From contig JAJSPD010000078.1 in assembly GCA_021307315.1 (NCBI GenBank), positions 1 to 64,000 on the forward strand: a DNA stretch of 64,000 nucleotides. Reading direction: 5' to 3'. Positions 21,490 through 33,442 of this stretch are shown in pieces. A program made the translations under genes and the position numbers. Under the pieces are notes generated by a model. The model had not been told where the DNA came from and did not search any database. It was given only the letters and a program-made list of their open reading frames with translations. The DNA is from Bisporella sp. PMI_857. Its lineage: Eukaryota; Ascomycota; Leotiomycetes; Helotiales; Helotiaceae. The stretch's first letter is position 1. The number at the start of each line of letters is the position of its first letter.

Positions 21490-22283
21490 GATTGCGGTTG
21501 AAGGAGTATGAATGTGTTACTTTGTCGAGATATGACAACGGGCGGCAAGTTGTCGTCGTCACCAGTAAGCATTGATTGCATTGTAATGCAGGCGAGGCAT
21601 GCCACCAGCCTTCCGTTCCTTGGCAAAGAATGTGGGTGGTGGGCATAGACACGTGATGATAACAACTATAGCACAACTTGAAAGGTGTGATGAAATGCTG
21701 ATGCGAGAATTAGCTGCACAAATAATAATGGGAGATGTATCTTAACACGAATAAGCAAACGAGGGCCCGAAGATCAGGATTAAGGGGATTGTCACGTGTC
21801 ACGGTTGGGAGACGCCACTTATCGCCTGTGTTCAGAACACGAGATAGCTAGCCCGAGATTGTTATACCACGTGACTATGATGCGGGGTACATCGCTCGTG
21901 CCGTGAAAGAGTTGTCGCCATCTTTAATCGGCCACAACGGCACTGGCCCCCCCGCTGGAGATCAATTGTTGGCTATTCCTAATCTGGTTTAGCCAACTTC
22001 CCAAGAAGCTTGTCCTGCATTCGTCTGGGCAACCTGAATCTGACCAGGTAAATCACATCCCGCCCTCTCACATCCGTTCTTTCGTTTCCTTCCCCCTTCC
22101 ACACCTATTTTCTACAATCCATTGATTTCTGTCTGACCGACTTTCGACCTTCTTCCCCTTTGTTCACAACGCATCACTACCCATCAATTAAATATCAATA
22201 TCGCAAACCGCTTCGTCTTAGTTGCTCAGTTCATTCTTTTCTAACACTTAACCGCCGTCCTTCCAGTCAATGCGACCATAACC
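21490..22283. promoter_or_regulatory. Divergent promoter with two CACGTG sites
   Basis: Lies between the calponin-homology gene and the orphan at 22284. CACGTG occurs at 21793-21798 and 21868-21873, both within the central part. A pyrimidine-rich leader runs from about 22065 to the ATG at 22284, as is common in constitutively expressed fungal genes. No coding gene is present. Confidence 0.45.
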
Positions 22284-23309
22284 ATGAGACCTTATGACAA
22301 CAATAGATCACCAGTTCTAGCCTTCTCGCCTCAGCCTGCACATCAATCATCCTTGAATATGGGCTCCCATCAGCCCTTCTTCTCCTCTCCATTCTCGAAT
22401 GCGTCGAAACAATCTCAATCTCCGACAAATTCAACTTGGTCGAGCCTTGTGCCTACCCCGTCCGCGCCGACCTCAGCCGCTGGTCGAAAACGCTCACGAG
22501 ACGAGGCTGCACTAAACCTCGAAGATGATTATTTCGCTGTCCAGCAACCCTCTTCGCAACCTACATCACCAGAGAAAGAAGAGGATTGGGAGTATGGAGA
22601 AGGCATGACACTTGTAAAGCCGGGTGGAAGCGGTTATATCATCCCAGCAGGAAGTCAGACTGGTACATGGGCCGAAGAAAAAGTCGATGAGGAAACCAAA
22701 GCTATTCCTGCTGCTCCAGTGATGGAGAGACCCTACATCCGCTCAGCCAAAAGCCAAAGGCTGGACCTGACATCGACTCCTGCCATCCAAGAGGAAATAA
22801 TGAGCAACGGCAACCCAATCACACCTGCGGCGGCTTCGCCATCGAATGGATATTCCGAACCTACTGTTGACGACTTTACAAGACACTTGGGAATCGGCTG
22901 GTCGTTAATCAGCTCAGATCCAGACATTCAAGCTGCCGCACGTGGATGGACTAAATTTATCAATAACCATTTTCCAGTGACTGACGCCAAAATTCGACTA
23001 CAAAGCAAAGGACTAGCCAGTTATTTGGTCGAAGCAAACGAAGGCTTCTTTCTTTTCGGTGAAGACCTAAAGCAAGGCCGACTGGTGAGCACAAGCTTGG
23101 AGAATACCTGGACCAACCTCGGCGGGCCGGTTCCAACCTTTGAGGGAAGTACCACCATGGACGCATCGCAAACTCCCAAGGCCGACGACAGTTCTTCATC
23201 CATCGCTACTGGCGTAGACCTCGAGATGAATGGCGCTCAGGCAAGTATTAGTGGTGAACATACTAACACGACAGAACCTACGATGGAGGTCGAAATGGAC
23301 ATGAGCTAA
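22284..23309 (+). CDS. Uncharacterised low-complexity protein
   Basis: An intronless 341-residue protein that I do not recognise. The start is the first ATG after a CT-rich leader, in an ACCATGA context. The N-terminus is Ser/Pro/Gln-rich, with a basic RKRSRDE stretch near residue 70 that could be a nuclear signal. An acidic-aromatic patch (EEDWEYGEGMTLVKPGG) follows. A more ordered central part runs from DDFTRHLGIGWSLISSD through FFLFGEDLKQGRLVS. The tail is acidic. This layout suggests a small nuclear or cytosolic adaptor conserved in filamentous ascomycetes, but that is a guess. No membrane segment or catalytic motif was found. Confidence 0.7.
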   Translation: MRPYDNNRSPVLAFSPQPAHQSSLNMGSHQPFFSSPFSNASKQSQSPTNSTWSSLVPTPSAPTSAAGRKRSRDEAALNLEDDYFAVQQPSSQPTSPEKEEDWEYGEGMTLVKPGGSGYIIPAGSQTGTWAEEKVDEETKAIPAAPVMERPYIRSAKSQRLDLTSTPAIQEEIMSNGNPITPAAASPSNGYSEPTVDDFTRHLGIGWSLISSDPDIQAAARGWTKFINNHFPVTDAKIRLQSKGLASYLVEANEGFFLFGEDLKQGRLVSTSLENTWTNLGGPVPTFEGSTTMDASQTPKADDSSSSIATGVDLEMNGAQASISGEHTNTTEPTMEVEMDMS

Positions 23310-24355
23310 TGAAGATGATGACGAAGCGAAGGAACAACAACGGCGGGCTCTCTTTATTCTTTGCTTTGGGGTGGCGTTGAGCTTACTTTTGCATTTCACA
23401 CAGAAGGTTAGGAGACTGGCATGGTATTATTGTAAGGACAACGAATATTTGTAACCATAGAACGAACACTAGGCACGAGTTCACGGTGTCCAATGAGCTC
23501 ATGACATTTATCACTATCAAATACAAAAGTTATCGAGGGTTATAACGTCTAATCAGAGCATTCTACCCCCCAAAAAATTCCGTGACTAATGGCGGTTAGT
23601 TTGAGAGTTTGTCGTTCGGGCAGAACGATTGGATGCCTCAGCTCTGAGTTGATTCCAGAATGCATAAATAGTGCAACTTTATGCCGCCAACCAATTTTTA
23701 TGAAGCGTCGCTGCTTCCGGCTATTGGCGGGTTTAAATCCGAGTTCGGCAGCGATCCTTCAGCTGCACACAGAATGAGAACAAGGTCCTGTAAACACGGT
23801 CCAGTAGTGGTTGTGTCTAGAGCAAGGCAAAAGCATCATCGAATGCATTTCATTTGACCGCAATATATTCACTTCATCGAATAAACAGTAAGTGCATGCA
23901 GGACGATTGGCTGAGAGCGTAGCCAAGCCAAGATCCCTCCTTTTCATTGTTGCCACCCTGCCAGCCCACATGGAAAAGGGCATCCATCTCGTGAATAAGG
24001 TACACGACATTGAGGACAGTGGATGTTGATTTCGCGGAAGCTCGAGCGCGAAACATCATGTTTTGTGAGTCTTGATACCCTGACGCGCTTCATTTTGCGA
24101 GTTGAAAGAGGTCTCACTACTGCCTACCTGTGCGCATATTCTGTGGGAGGACAAAGCAAAGGCTGGGTGTCTGTAATTGCGCTGTGCGCAAGAGTCAGGA
24201 ACAGAGCGCGACCGTTTCCGGCCAGCGTACTGTGAATATTTCAAAGATTACATCGCACAGAACGAGTGCCTGAGCAACAGGTACATACTGCTCTCTTCTA
24301 TCTTCTGTCTCTCAAATTCACCTTCCTCGGCTGACATCAAGCCAGGCAAACGATA
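23310..24355. other. Intergenic, no gene supported
   Basis: Contains the 3' flank of the orphan gene and the promoter and leader of the BTB gene (CT-rich from about 24285). Short ORFs here have no family features. Confidence 0.5.
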
Positions 24356-25870
24356 ATGGTGTCACAGCCTTCCCAATCAACCGAGCTCGCCATTCGTGGC
24401 CCATCCTCCGTCGTATCCTCGAGGAGCAGACGGCATGGGAGAGGAAGATCGCACGCTGGAGGTTCCTCTTATCTGCCGCAAAACGAGTTCCCAGTTTTCA
24501 CACATACTGGCGATGTCGAAATATTGGTGAAGGCAGGGTCACAAACCAATAGATATCTACTACACCGTCTCATCTTGACACAATGTTCTGGATTTTTCGA
24601 AACAAGTACAAGTCAAGAATGGTCGCGCGCAACCACCGAGGGAGGAACAGAATTGTCGAGGATAGGCGAGGACTCGGGCAGCGAATCAGCCAGGAGGGAA
24701 CAGCCAAAGAAAAGATGGAGATATGAGCTTGATCCAGGAACTGGCAGTGACGATATTCCGATGCTGGTCCAGAAGGAGAATACAACGGCGTCTGTATTTG
24801 GTGCGCTTGATGCAAGACCACCACCCGTCCGCAACAAACCACCTGCCTCAAATCCTTCATTCTTCCGTTCCGTAGCAAACTTGAGTCTCCATCCAACACA
24901 CTCAGCACCCCTTCCTCCACCAATAAGTCAGGAAGACCAAGACCTTCTGAATGACTACGATAATCTTTTTCGAATATTCTACAACTACTCCCCAGCTTTA
25001 GACCCGATTGATATTGCAAATGCCTATATACAGTGCAAGTCACTGCTCACTCTTGCAGACTTATATGATGCGCTTGCTGTGGTTGGACCCCGAATCGATC
25101 ATCATCTCTTACAATTCCAGTCACGTCTCTGGAAGCAAATTGCCAAATACCCTTCTTCGTATCTCAGACTTGGGTATTTGGCTCAGTCCAAGACCATTTT
25201 TCAGGAAGCCCTAATCCATGTAGTAGGCCAATGGCCTGTCGGCGAGCGACATATTCGTCACCAGCTGCCTGATACTGTCATGGACATCATTGAAGATAAG
25301 GTTGAGGACTTGTCAGATATGATCGGGAAAATCGAAGGGCGCCTGTTCCGGCTCACGCTCACTACATCACGTGGTGAAAGGGTTACACCACAAAATTCAT
25401 ATCTAGACTGGCTGGCAGTCTCTCTCTTCCGGCAATGGGTAGCTGAGAAGACGTCACCTCCCGCTCCTCCGTCGCTTCCTCGTTCTCCGCCATCTAGAAG
25501 CGGGGGTGGCCACCATTCTCGCACTTCAAATTCTTCCAATACGCACAATAATCCTCCACCGCCTCCTTATTCGCCATTACCTTCAGCGCCTAATATCGGC
25601 CGTGTCTATCGTACTCTAGGAGCATCTACAGGCGGCTACCTCAACCATGATGAGTGCAAACGATTTCTGAAATTGAGTCCAGAAATATACTCACGAGAGT
25701 CGCTTAAGAAGTTTGAGAGGAGATTAGAAGAACTAAAGACTATGGCAAAGGAAGTTGTGCGGCCACTGATGCGAAGTAGTCTTCTTGGAGAAGGGCATAA
25801 TACCGCATATCTTGTGTGTTCCAAAGTTGACGACCCAAGGGATTTCCCCTGGCTTGATGGCTCCGCATAA
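24356..25870 (+). CDS. BTB/POZ-domain protein
   Basis: An intronless 504-residue protein. After a basic, Ser-rich start (residues 1-40), a BTB/POZ-like domain begins with FPVFTHTGDVEILVKA and continues with YLLHRLILTQCSGFFE, the strand-helix opening of the fold. An acidic and proline-rich insert follows, then the second half with the FRIFYNYSP and DIANAYIQCKSLLTLADLYDALAVV helices. A Pro-rich low-complexity segment (about 390-425) and a charged C-terminal helix (FERRLEELKTMAKEVV) close the protein. BTB domains mediate dimerisation and often recruit substrates to cullin-3 ligases. The insert-split domain is typical of this fungal group and no zinc fingers are present. Its partner is unknown. 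Confidence 0.8.
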   Translation: MVSQPSQSTELAIRGPSSVVSSRSRRHGRGRSHAGGSSYLPQNEFPVFTHTGDVEILVKAGSQTNRYLLHRLILTQCSGFFETSTSQEWSRATTEGGTELSRIGEDSGSESARREQPKKRWRYELDPGTGSDDIPMLVQKENTTASVFGALDARPPPVRNKPPASNPSFFRSVANLSLHPTHSAPLPPPISQEDQDLLNDYDNLFRIFYNYSPALDPIDIANAYIQCKSLLTLADLYDALAVVGPRIDHHLLQFQSRLWKQIAKYPSSYLRLGYLAQSKTIFQEALIHVVGQWPVGERHIRHQLPDTVMDIIEDKVEDLSDMIGKIEGRLFRLTLTTSRGERVTPQNSYLDWLAVSLFRQWVAEKTSPPAPPSLPRSPPSRSGGGHHSRTSNSSNTHNNPPPPPYSPLPSAPNIGRVYRTLGASTGGYLNHDECKRFLKLSPEIYSRESLKKFERRLEELKTMAKEVVRPLMRSSLLGEGHNTAYLVCSKVDDPRDFPWLDGSA

Positions 25871-26342
25871 ATAGAGAGAGGTTAGAGTTGGACACATATG
25901 TATCTACAGGATGACTTACAGAGGTCGGTGTTGGATATGGACGAGCTTACGATTATATTTTCCTTAGTTCTATGGTGAGATTGAGCGATGAGCAATGCAG
26001 GATACCCAAGCTGTGATTTGGCGTTTGGGATATACGGGACCTGGTTGTCTCTTGCGTTGTATGTGTGTATGCAGTTATTCATATAAATAATGAGAGTTTA
26101 CTAACGGTCTCTTCGCATATTTTGGTTCATGCCTTTCCGACAATCGATCCTTTATAAGCTTTCATACATGTGAGAATCACCTATCTTATAACGGTTGACT
26201 CATAGCCTCCTTCCATCCCTACCAAAAGCAAGCGAGCCCCCTTTTTTTCGTCATGAAACCAGGTTCGTCCATGAGTCATGCGACAGCATAGAGTTCCTTC
26301 AGTTTAGAGAATTCTCGACTGTAAAAGATATAATAATTATGT
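25871..26342. other. Convergent intergenic gap
   Basis: 3' flanks of the BTB gene and of the convergent amidohydrolase. No gene or repeat was found. Confidence 0.5.
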
Positions 26343-29300
26343 CTACAGCGCAGCGGCCTCAAAATCAGGCCAACAATCAGCTATTTTCCCATCATCTTGT
26401 ACACTCAAAACCACGCTGCCTTCCCCTCTCAGCGGGTTCCCGCTCCACACCACAAAATCACCGCCATACATCCCCTTTCCTCCATCCGCTCCCACCTCAT
26501 CTCTTTTATCCTCGCGATGCCCAACCCCACTCCTCCCATCTAATCGCAAAATCTCCAAAATATTGTCTGAAACCAGTTTGATAGCCTGCCTCTCATCCAA
26601 GCCCGCAAATTTCGCAGCCCATCCCGCCTCCTGCGCCAGTCCCCAGATCTTCGAATCACCTGTTACCGCGAGACCTAGTTTCACGCCTGCTGCGTTAAGG
26701 ATGCTGGCTGGGCTGCGAGATAGCGGTGGGCCGGCGGGCATGCCTGATTTCTCCCACGTGTCTGGCGCGCCGCGGTTTCCGGTGAGGATGACGGGGATGT
26801 TAGAGGTGGCGAGGGCGGAGGCGACAAGCGGGGAGGCATGGCCGCCGTAGATGACGAGGTTGGTGGTTGGAAAGGCGGTTTTTAAAAGGATGAGCTGGGA
26901 GATGTCGTCTTCGTTGACAGCGTGCACCACTAGTGGTATCGCCCCCCTTGCTGCACGAGCGTAGACGGAGGAATCGTTTAGATTCGAGCCGGAAGTGAGG
27001 AGTTGGTGAAGTTGCTCGATTTGGGAGGAGATCGTGGGCGTGTCGTCTCCCTTGGCTACTTGTCCGATGGAGACATGTAGCGCTACTTCGTCTTTCCAGA
27101 TGCCATCGTTGAGAACGGTCACGTTCTCTCTCGTTCTTAATCCTAGGCTCACGCCTTGCAGGAATCCACTTCCACTCGGAGCAGTGATGGCCCGTGTGAC
27201 GCCTCCTATTCTCGCCCGCTCAAAACCCCTTCCACCGAAATGGATGCCGTATTTCGCGAAATGCAAGGATGTTTGGGGGGAGACGGCGGAGCCATGGGAT
27301 ATCCCGTCACCAGTGGAGGATTCACGGGGGATATTCTGGAGGCCGAGGCCGTTGCCAAAAGCGATGATTCCGGGTGTTAGGTAGCTCCCTGGAACGTGGA
27401 CTTTTAGGAGGGAGGGGTGATAATTGGAAGGGAGAAGCGAGAGACAGGATGAGGGGGCGGAGATGCAGGCTATGCGGTTATTATGGAGGAGAAGAGCTAG
27501 GCTTTCAGTGTCGTCTGTATTCGAGATAGGGAAAGAATGAGAGGGGTCAAGCAAGCTTTTGCGAATGCCTGTAAAAAGAACGTTTGGGGATGAGTGGATC
27601 TTGGTGCATATGTCTTCCCTTTGCCCCTGAGATATTGAAGTTCGGATTTCCGGTACTTTGATCGCATCTTCACGGTGCGTCCATGCTTGTGTAAATGCAT
27701 CAAATACGGTCTTTGTATCAAGGATTGGATTTCCATCAATGAAGACTTGTTTTGGCGTGGCCCCTACCTGAAGAGGATGAACGTCCCAAATCACGAGATC
27801 GGCGTCATATCCAGGTCGTATGTAGCCGATACGGTAGTGTTGCTGAATTGAGCGAGCGGGGATTGAGGTTACAGACTGGAGGGCCTTGTCTTCTGGGAGG
27901 CCAAAGGAGTGGGAGACTGAAGCTTGGTACCTGAATATTGTATTAGCCACGTGCCGCGCTACTCCAATTCTGTCCCAATGACATGGTATGGCTTACATGA
28001 GATATTTGGCGTAGTTGCCCTCTCCAGTATGGTCCTACAAGAAGTGTTGAGTAAATTTCTATGGACAACACAAATTTAGATGCTCACAGATTTCAGAGCC
28101 ACCTTCACTCCATGGTCGTCCAATATCTTTGGTCCTCGCAAGTTTGAGCCGTATGCCTCGTGCTTAAAAAATCCATTCTCGGCAAAAGTCGCAATAGTCA
28201 CGTTCCTGCCTTCAGATCAGCCAATATTAGGCAAACAAGAAATGGTAAATATTTACCTTTCCAGCTGTTTCAGCAATTCAGGAACTTTCCAAGCATCTAG
28301 CGCATGATGAAAAGCTGCTGGATGGACGCCAAACTCGTGAAGAACAGCTAACATGCGCTCAAGGTCCTCGGGTTCGTAGCAATGAACATTCACATTAAGC
28401 TCTCCTTTTAGCAAAGCTATAGCTGTATCCAGCTCCAGTACCTGCGGTCTCCTCCCATCCTCTTTAAGGAAGCGAGAAATCCTACTCCCTTTCATGAATA
28501 TGGCGTTTTCGACATGCAATGCGTTCTCACACCACGCATCCTGACTATCTCTCACTTTCCTCGCTTTATCCAAATGCTCTCTCAAAGACCATACAAGCCC
28601 CATTCTCGTATGATGATACTGCCCTTTAGGATTCTCACCACAAGCCATCTTCAGGTACCGCCGACGAGACGCTTCAGGCAATCCATGATCGAGGAGAAGC
28701 TCTTCTACAACAGGCTCACCATTGGGGCCTGGGAGCAACTGGTTCTTCACTACATAGGCTTCACCACCTATGATATTCCCGGAGCCTGGTAAGACAAGGG
28801 AGGAGGTCACGCCTCCTGACGCGATGATCTTAATGGCTGGATCATAGGGTTTGAAGCCGTCTATGGCTCGCAAAAAAGTGGTAGTTGGACCGAACAGCGG
28901 CATATCATTTACGTCAGTAGTAGCAGCCAGTTTTGGGAACGGGATTAGCAGGTGGTGGGAGTGCATGTCCACCAGTCCTGGTGTCACAAAGCCGCCTTTC
29001 ACATCCAGGATCTCGGCATCTCTAGGAAATGAATTTGAGGAAGATGATTTTGATACCGAAAATATCAGGCCAGCTTCAAATAATATATCAACAGCGTCCA
29101 CCAAACTGGATTCGCCGTCGAAAAGGGTGACATTCTTGAGCACGACGGCTACTTTCTGGCCAGCCTTGGAGTTCCATCGTGGGTTCTTTCTCTTTCCCGA
29201 AGGTAGTTGCTGGGGCTGGTCACGCTCTTGAGATGCATAGCATTTTGCCAAGTCTTGTTTGAAAAGGAATTCTTGTCCACGAGTTGAGGTCGCCGCCCAA

Positions 29301-29461
29301 CTGAATATGGACTCAACATGAAGAAGTAATGCAATGCCCAGGGTGAGCCCAGCTATCTCGAGCACGCGGCGCCGGTGACGTCGCGGGAGATACCGTCGTG
29401 AAGAAGTGACTTGTTCATAGGCTGGTGGACTAATTCCCAGAATACCGGCCGTGGTGCCCAT
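26343..29461 (-). CDS. Membrane-anchored tandem amidohydrolase
   Basis: A protein of about 985 residues from four exons (introns near 28257-28205, 28085-28034 and 27990-27930). A basic N-terminus (RRYLPRRHRRR) precedes one hydrophobic helix (AGLTLGIALLLHVESIF), suggesting a type II anchor. The first lobe is an amidohydrolase: VDMHSHHL gives the HxH metal site, NVHCYEPEDLERM and AFHHAL give later histidines, and SDHTGEGNYAKYL the final Asp. It resembles the imidazolonepropionase/NagA group, and such fungal proteins are often labelled carbohydrate esterase family 9. A second lobe repeats the plan (GSYLTPGIIAFGNGLGL, later SPASILNAAGVKLGLA and FVVWSGNP), but FGN replaces HxH, so it probably binds no metal. 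The reaction is unknown. The frame is intact across all joins. Confidence 0.85.
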
Positions 29462-30418
29462 GTTGAATAACCACGCAGAGGGGTTGATGATGGTGTATGA
29501 GTGTACATTAATTAAAGTGGCTGGGACAAGTGGACATTTTCAACGTGCGTTTCGCACCTTCTTTGCAGGAACACGCACTTTTCGGGTATATCATAATTAG
29601 CACATATTGCGCGACCAATCTTATCACCGATAAAACGAGAAATTATTATTGATATCCTGCCTAAATTAGAATTGTAGAGAATCTCGCCCCTAGTAAAGCG
29701 ATTGCCCACTCATGAGTTTTTGAGCGAAAGTGGTTGCCAAACAGCAGCTAAGCTAAATTATTTTTCTCAAAACCTGCCTTTGAGACTTGTGGTCTCGAGG
29801 GATGTTATCGCTATCCATTATTGCGCTATCGTCCAGTAATGGGGGTATCCGGAGTTTCCATTTCCAGTATTTTTCAAAAGTGGGATACCATCTCAAGTGG
29901 GATCCTATATCTGCACTATTTTGACGAATTTCTGAAATTATGTAAAAACCGTATTGACTTGTCCTGGTGAGAGTTTCTGCTGGCACGTAGGAACCAAGCT
30001 GCCCCCATTTCAAGAAGAAAGTTGCAGCTACTTGTGGTAAAACACGGGTGTCAAGTGCAGCGCCTTAGAATGACAAACCGCTTGACAACTGCCTTTGTTG
30101 AGCATTCATGCGATGAAGGCTACTGTAGACTATGCATCGTCTGAAGAAAGCTTTCTGCCTGATCACAAGCGAGGTTATCGAGTGCTCTGACCTTGAGTCT
30201 TCGATTACTTCTTTGTCATGTAAGCTACCGCCGTTCGGTATAATTCCTTCCAGTTTAACAGTTTATTGCGTTGAGGCTCCGGCAAATTCAAAAATATTAG
30301 CCTACAGAGCAGGTCTCGGAGGAATTGAGGAAATATTTACCCCTCGACTGCTTCTAGAAACTCACCATGGGTATATGTAACGCCTTACTCCTTCAAGTTC
30401 TCACTATTTCCCACAAGC
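29462..30418. other. Intergenic, no gene supported
   Basis: Upstream of the amidohydrolase and downstream of the MFS gene. Short ORFs show no family features and there is no clear repeat. Confidence 0.5.
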
Positions 30419-32546
30419 CTAGATTACCGCTACACTCCCTTGCGCTCTCCCAACTCTCCTTCTCCGGACTAGGCTTCCTAGATAACTACCCTTCGTCGCG
30501 TAATCCAAGTCCTCTCCATTCGCCACCGTCTTCTTCCGAATATCCACATTTCCTAATCCAATCATCAACACACACCCTAACCACAAAAATGCACTTATAG
30601 CCCAAAATGCAAGAGAGATACTCTCTTTTGCCTGTTCTCTCAGGTAACTTTGCCTTTGCTCTGGCAACTGTTCTATGGACGCGAAGCTCCCGGCGTTACC
30701 CGTGAACGATATACCGTTCCGTGACATACGCGTGTTGAAGATGTTCAACATGATGGTCATGCTGAATGTGCCGCCAAGAGAGACGGAAAGAAGGATGAGC
30801 GAAACGATAGAGGAGATGTGACCAGGGTAGTAGCCAACACCATGGAGGGTACCGGGCATGAAGCGGATTCCTGTTCCAACACCGGTAAGAGCGAGCATTC
30901 CATATATAAGGGATGTGTTCCGCGACCCAAGGGCTACGGCGAGAATAGTGATGCCAAGGGGCTCGAGGAGAGTGCCAGAGAAGAGGGGAACCCAGGTTTG
31001 ACGCGGGTAGACGTTGCACATGAATATGGCGGTATAGGCTCCTGCACCGAGACCAGGGAGGTAGTAAATGATGTTTGTGCCTGCTTTGGAGGGCCCAAAT
31101 TCAAGGACAAGGGTAAAGTAGAGGTCCACAAAGTAGAAAACTGCATACATTGCTTTGAGTTATGTTAGCTTGAATGTATGTGAGATGTATAGAGTGGGCG
31201 ACTCACCCATTCCAGTGATGAAGTTGATGTAGATAATGATTCCAGCATTTCTTGTCCAAAGGAGTTTGAGCGGAATCATGGCATGACGATATGGCATGCT
31301 ATTTGCAAGTTTGTGTCCAGGAATCATGAAATATTCCCAGATAAAGAATGCAACGATGAGAACACAGCCAATGATAAGCGTGACAATGACGCTCACATGA
31401 CTCCACGGATAGTACGATCCTCCCCAGGTGAGCGCTAGAACAAGCAGACCAATTCCAAAAAGGAAGAGAAATTGGCCTCCAAGATCAATGGTTGAAATGC
31501 GATTAATGAATGTCTGTTGCTTTTCCAGTTCATCAATGCCGTCTGTGCGCTTGATTCTCATAGGGCCAAGAAGCTCTTTTCGAAGCATAAAGTGCGCAAG
31601 GAACATTCCTGTTACCCCGACTATATTAAGTCAGAAGACGTCCAATGGCGTGTAAAGTACAAATATTCAGAAACCAAGTCACTTACTTGGAATGTTGATA
31701 ATGAAGCACCATCTCCACGTAACTTCCGTCAAATACCCTCCTATCACGGGACCAATGCCGTACGCGATACCCGCGACGAACGTGAATATCGTGCTGTTCT
31801 TAGCGTTATCTTGGAGAGACACTTTATCAGCCAAACATGTTCGCACTATGATGTTCAATCCTGCACAGCCAGTGCCCTGAAGTCCTCGTCCAACAAGAAG
31901 CACGGGGAAATCTGTGACGGGCGCACCTGCACACAGCGCAGATCCAACAATCATGATAATTAGTGCTGATTGTAATGCGGCATATCGACCAAAGACGTCG
32001 GAAATCTGACCCCAGAATGGTATGAATGCTGCCGAGCAGAGATTGAAAGCCGATACGATCCAATTCAGCTGGCTGAGCTCGTCTAAGAAATGGTCAGGAT
32101 AAATATACACGCAGATGAAGTATAAACTCACTGAAGTCAGAAGCTATGAATGGGTAAGCACCAGCAAGTACAGTGGTCTCCAGTGCTTGTATTGCAAAAG
32201 GTAGAAAGAGACCCAACACTAGTTTCCACCGGTACTTTCTCACTGCTTTCTTTTCCGCCTTGCTGCGCTCATCTTTAACTTGAGATTGACTAAGGGAGCT
32301 CATCTCGTTCTTTGGAGCTCGCGTGCCATCCTGTCCTGGTTCATGGATAACCGTGTTCTTCTCGCTGTGAGGTGTGCTCTCATAAGGCTGGCCATTGAGT
32401 TCCGGGCCATGCTCCGTGCTAGCTGTTGCCGAATATTGGATAGGAGAGGATGTATCTTGACTTAGTTGCTGTTCATAGCTTTGCGTAGATGCATTTTTTC
32501 TCGCAGCTCGGTTCTTCCGTATATACTTATAAAGTAGATATGCCAT
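30419..32546 (-). CDS. MFS transporter, DHA2 (14-spanner) type
   Basis: A major-facilitator transporter of about 610 residues from four exons. The joins at DFNELSQLNW, NIPIGVTGMF and ITGMAMYAVF are clean. A polar cytosolic N-terminus of about 110 residues precedes the first helix (LVLGLFLPFAIQALETTVLA). Motif A-like GQISDVFGRYAA and motif C-like GIAYGIGPVIGGYL are visible, and the number of helices fits the 14-TM drug:H+ antiporter family. It would sit in the plasma membrane and export a small molecule or toxin. The divergent Zn2Cys6 gene at 33443 is a probable local regulator. The substrate is unknown, and a link to the terpenoid genes 17 kb away is not supported. Confidence 0.88.
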
Positions 32547-33442
32547 TTCTGGGGTATCTAGAACGCAGGTAAATTAACCTTTATGTGTTGACTTGGAATA
32601 TTAAAATAGGACTTTTGTACAGAAAGAAACTTTGGCCAAGGAATAATTTTGGATTCTAGGAGGAAATCAGATGCAAGAGGCTCATTCGATCAATTAGACT
32701 TTTGAGTGAGATGTAACTTATATAAGGTTCAGCATAGAAAGGCCGCATGCAGCGATCACATTTTCCCAAACATAGCCATGCCATGCTCAAAGGGGAACAT
32801 CTTTGCGCAGAAATATGTCAGCTTTGACTAACACAGATAAGGGCAGATGAATGAGCTTATTTGTTTCGTGCGATGGACATTAATTGAGGCTGTAGCTCTG
32901 TATTCATTACTATGAGTCGCTCAATCGTAAGACGTCTTCATACTAAGTTTGAGCTGAACCATATGCAGCCCGCTGTGATTGGCCAACTTCTTGGTGCCCA
33001 GAAGAGGTTAGACCATCAATTGTCAGCTTGTCCCACAGTCTCGGTAATCTTGGCAGTGATTCGCCTGTTAAAGGGGGTGCTAATCGGGCCATCTGGCAAG
33101 GCTGAGTCAACCCCTGCTATCTAGGGTAGTTAACGCCTTTCAAGATGACATTTCTTCCTTCTTCACAACAGACTTGATTTCCTTTTCGAGACCACCATTG
33201 CGATATCACTTCTGCATCTGCCTACCTTCAAATTTCTGTGTGCATTTTTTAGCTTAGCCATAGGGCTGAAAAGCAAACACCATCTACCTTAGGATCCACG
33301 CATCCAGTTACGCGGCCTGTGGTTTGCGTATTTTTCTTTAGGACTGTATCATTATAGAGTTTGGGGCCTCTATGATACCCTAAAGTTCTTTGTTGGACAA
33401 GAGCTTCGCTGTGATTCAAATTGCTATCAAGTAGGGTAGAAC
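32547..33442. promoter_or_regulatory. Shared promoter, MFS transporter / Zn2Cys6 regulator
   Basis: An 896 bp divergent interval. Zn2Cys6 proteins often bind CGG triplets in such spaces. No convincing CGG-N-CCG pair was picked out by eye, and no gene is present (the 70-codon ORF at 32912 lacks features). Confidence 0.4.
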
